Positions 5,646 through 8,182 of a stretch of 8,182 bases of DNA are shown in pieces. How positions within the stretch are numbered: position 1 is the first letter of the stretch; the number at the start of each line of letters is the position of its first letter. Where the stretch lies: positions 1-8,182 of the forward strand of contig NZ_JAHACR010000191.1 in NCBI RefSeq assembly GCF_018375725.1, written 5' to 3'. This stretch comes from Burkholderia sp. (GTDB taxonomy: Bacteria; Pseudomonadota; Gammaproteobacteria; Burkholderiales; Burkholderiaceae). The position numbers were made by a program, and so were the translations under genes. The notes beneath the pieces are model-generated. The model worked only from the letters and a program-made list of their open reading frames with translations. It searched no databases and was not told where the DNA came from.

Positions 5646-5939
5646 TCAGTCCTGAATCAGGAAACGCGTCCGGTTCTTGCCGAGCCATGCCGGTGCGCGG
5701 CCACGGCCGCTCCACGTTGCACCGGTTTTCGGGTTGCGATATTTCGGCGGCAACGGGCGACTGGGCCTGGCGGCGGCAGCGCCTACCGGACGAAAACCGA
5801 GTTCCTCCGGCGTAATGTCGAATTCCTCGATTTTGGCCCGGATCTCGGCGATCGCCTGCGCGAGCGCCCTTTCGCGTTCCTTGCCGATCTTTACCTGAAG
5901 CTTTTCGAGTTGCGCTGTCAGCTGCCTGTAGGTCGCCAT
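5646..5939 (-). CDS. H-NS family nucleoid-associated / histone-like protein
   Basis: A 97-aa protein of the usual length for Burkholderia H-NS-family proteins. Residues 1-45 form the charged helical oligomerisation region (MATYRQLTAQLEKLQVK, then RERALAQAIAEIRAKIEEF). DITPEELGF (41-49) begins a flexible alanine/proline linker. The DNA-binding domain occupies about 66-88, with the family core NPKTGATWSGRGRAPAWLG. The family binds AT-rich DNA in the minor groove through the G-R-G-R loop, silencing transcription and bridging the chromosome. It is cytoplasmic and nucleoid-bound. The start ATG (5939) has a modest AGGGAA about 10 nt upstream. A candidate promoter and a clear terminator bracket it, so it is a monocistronic unit. 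Many paralogues occur in this genus, so I give no symbol. Confidence 0.95.
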   Translation of the reverse strand: MATYRQLTAQLEKLQVKIGKERERALAQAIAEIRAKIEEFDITPEELGFRPVGAAAARPSRPLPPKYRNPKTGATWSGRGRAPAWLGKNRTRFLIQD

Positions 5940-5963
5940 ATGGATGGAATTCCCTAAGTGTTA

Positions 5964-5991
5964 TCTATAAAAAATAGTTGACGCGAAGCAA
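5964..5991 (-). promoter_or_regulatory. Candidate sigma-70 promoter of the H-NS gene
   Basis: On the minus strand TTGCTT (5991-5986) and TATAGA (5969-5964) are 16 bp apart, within the AT-rich stretch 5945-6060. This would place the transcript start about 20 nt before the H-NS ATG. The run of A/T around the -10 box would also suit H-NS autorepression, which is inference. Confidence 0.45.
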
Positions 5992-6042
5992 ATAGAAAAG
6001 GGCCTTTCCAGATTCGTTAAATTCGGATTTGCAATTGCATCT

Positions 6043-6330
6043 TCAATAACCGCTCTTTCTCTTGCATGCAAAGAGAAGACTGCGCACCCCCTCGTCGACT
6101 GACTGCCGCAATACGTCGAATTCGCCGTCGCAAGCAGCGCGCGCATTGTCCATGCAGTTGCTCCACGCATCGCCGCTCACGCATTGCACCAGCGTGGTCG
6201 AGCGCCCGTCGGACGTAAACAACGGCGCACTGCTGCCGCATCCGCCGAGCCCCGCTATTAGAGCAACCAACCCGACGCTTCGCAACAGCATGTCGGGTTG
6301 TCGGAGGACAGGCGCGCGCAGGTGTTTCAT
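6043..6330 (-). CDS. Small four-cysteine lipoprotein, function unknown
   Basis: A 95-aa protein with a lipoprotein signal: basic start MKHLRAP, hydrophobic core LLRSVGLVALIAGL, and a lipobox ending LGGC with lipidated Cys at residue 31. The mature part is about 65 residues and has four further cysteines (50, 59, 67, 89), suggesting two disulfides in the periplasm. The spacing C-x8-C-x7-C-x21-C and the segments VSGDAWSNC and LLFACKRK look like a fold of their own, but I do not recognise a named domain. The ATG at 6330 has GGAAAGA 5-7 nt upstream; an internal ATG at 6291 would shorten the signal peptide and is less likely. It sits between the H-NS and BON-like genes, with its own candidate promoter. 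The residue after the lipid Cys is Gly, so outer-membrane sorting is expected. Confidence 0.8.
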   Translation of the reverse strand: MKHLRAPVLRQPDMLLRSVGLVALIAGLGGCGSSAPLFTSDGRSTTLVQCVSGDAWSNCMDNARAACDGEFDVLRQSVDEGVRSLLFACKRKSGY

Positions 6331-6363
6331 TGTTCTTTCCGTCGACTTTTTTTAAATGCCGCG

Positions 6364-6394
6364 AGTATGCCACGCACCATTGCGGATACGTCAA
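6364..6394 (-). promoter_or_regulatory. Candidate promoter of the lipoprotein gene, overlapping the upstream stop codon
   Basis: On the minus strand TTGACG (6394-6389) is a near-consensus -35 box and CATACT (6369-6364) a possible -10, separated by 19 bp, slightly long. The TGA inside the -35 box is the stop codon of the BON-like gene. Transcription would start about 25-30 nt before the lipoprotein ATG. Confidence 0.4.
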
Positions 6395-6920
6395 TCCGGC
6401 GTCCGCCCGGGATGCGCGCGCGTCCTGTACGGCAGCATCCGGTGAGGATCGTCCGTGATGCGCACGAAGACCTGCTCGACATCGGGCAGGCTCGCCAGTT
6501 CGCGCCGCAACGCATCGCGATCGAACGACGCGAATGCACATCCTTCGGCATAAATGAAGCGCCGCTGCACAGTAATCCAGACGCTGGTGCCGGCGAGTCG
6601 CGTGCGCCCCGCGAAGTGCGACTTCGCCGCAGCCGCGATCGGCGCGTCATACAGGTACGAATTCGGCTTCGTACAGCGATGGGCGAGCCAGCAGGTGGTG
6701 CCACGCTCGACACGGTAATGCGCGTCGTCGTCTCGCTCGGCGGCGGTCATCCACGGCCCGAGCGGCAGCGGGCATCCGGCGACGTCATGCGACAGCGCGA
6801 CTAACGGGTCGTTATACCAATTGCGCCGTTCGGCGGCCGCGCCCGCCGCATCCGGCTGCGCGAGCGCCAGCGTCGGCATCGCAAGCGCCGCGGCCAGCCA
6901 TCCCGCGATCCCGCGCCGAT

Positions 6921-6924
<4 letters not shown>
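6391..6924 (-). CDS. Secreted BON-domain-like protein, translationally coupled to the sigma-54 regulator
   Basis: The ATG at 6924 overlaps the TGA of the upstream regulator (ATGA), giving a 177-aa protein. Residues 1-22 are a Sec signal peptide (MNRRGIAGWLAAALAMPTLALA, cleavage before Gln23). Residues about 95-158 resemble a BON domain: a short helix, then LAGTSVWITVQRRFIYAEGC, a helix, then DVEQVFVRI, which fits the conserved end of BON repeats (proposed to bind phospholipid or polymer surfaces). Between them lie NWYNDP and GCPLPLGPWMT. Cysteines at 51, 78, 84 and 129 may form two disulfides, as expected in the periplasm. An in-frame start at 7023 would put a basic extension ahead of the signal peptide and overlap the regulator by about 100 bp, so I reject it. 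The exact role is unknown; the coupling suggests expression with the regulator. Confidence 0.8.

Positions 6925-8182
<1,258 letters not shown>

Noticed and set aside
5328..5957. Plus-strand open frame starting at GTG 5328 after a perfect AGGAGG
   Set aside because: It runs antisense through the whole H-NS gene, has weak G/C preference at third positions in its unique part, and gives an arginine-rich protein without family features. The AGGAGG belongs to a copy of the repeat motif and is probably coincidence.

Overview
The window is GC-rich, with strong G/C preference at third codon positions. Its H-NS-family protein, GNAT-fused acyl-CoA-synthetase-like acetyltransferase and BON-type periplasmic protein all look like Burkholderia (Burkholderiales) chromosome, probably the Burkholderia cepacia complex or a close relative. 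The genus is an inference from protein style, not a database match. I see no phage, insertion sequence, CRISPR array or tRNA/rRNA gene.

Layout. (1) 1-204, minus: the first 68 codons of a fumarylacetoacetate-hydrolase-family enzyme. It diverges from (2) an IclR-family regulator at 703-1524, plus. The intergenic space of about 500 bp holds a hexanucleotide microsatellite, a perfect hairpin, and an AT-rich patch with a palindrome over a possible promoter. A strong GC hairpin follows the regulator. (3) 1738-2289, plus: a 183-aa protein of unknown function that shares an FDITPxEL segment with the true H-NS protein later in the window. (4) 2372-2687: a degenerate 23-bp tandem array of 14 units, filling most of the convergent gap before (5) a 789-aa Pat/PatZ-type protein acetyltransferase on the minus strand (2683-5052). 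(6) 5053-5645: about 590 bp without a convincing gene. It carries three further copies of the array motif, an operator-like palindrome and a clear intrinsic terminator for (7) the H-NS-family gene on the minus strand (5646-5939). (8) 6043-6330, minus: a small four-cysteine lipoprotein. (9) 6391-6924, minus: a secreted BON-like protein. Its start overlaps by ATGA the stop of (10) a sigma-54-dependent activator (6921 to beyond 8182, minus) that runs off the right edge.

How the genes relate. The hydrolase and IclR regulator look like a catabolic operon with its divergent regulator. The sigma-54 activator and BON protein are translationally coupled and form one unit. The other genes look like independent chromosomal transcription units.

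The most unusual content is non-coding. A bipartite motif, YTCCCG-N6-CTCACY, recurs 14 times with a 23-bp period, and three more times upstream of the acetyltransferase and at the end of the H-NS gene. One copy overlaps a stop codon and another abuts one. A second point is a probable one-base loss at the start of the IclR gene.
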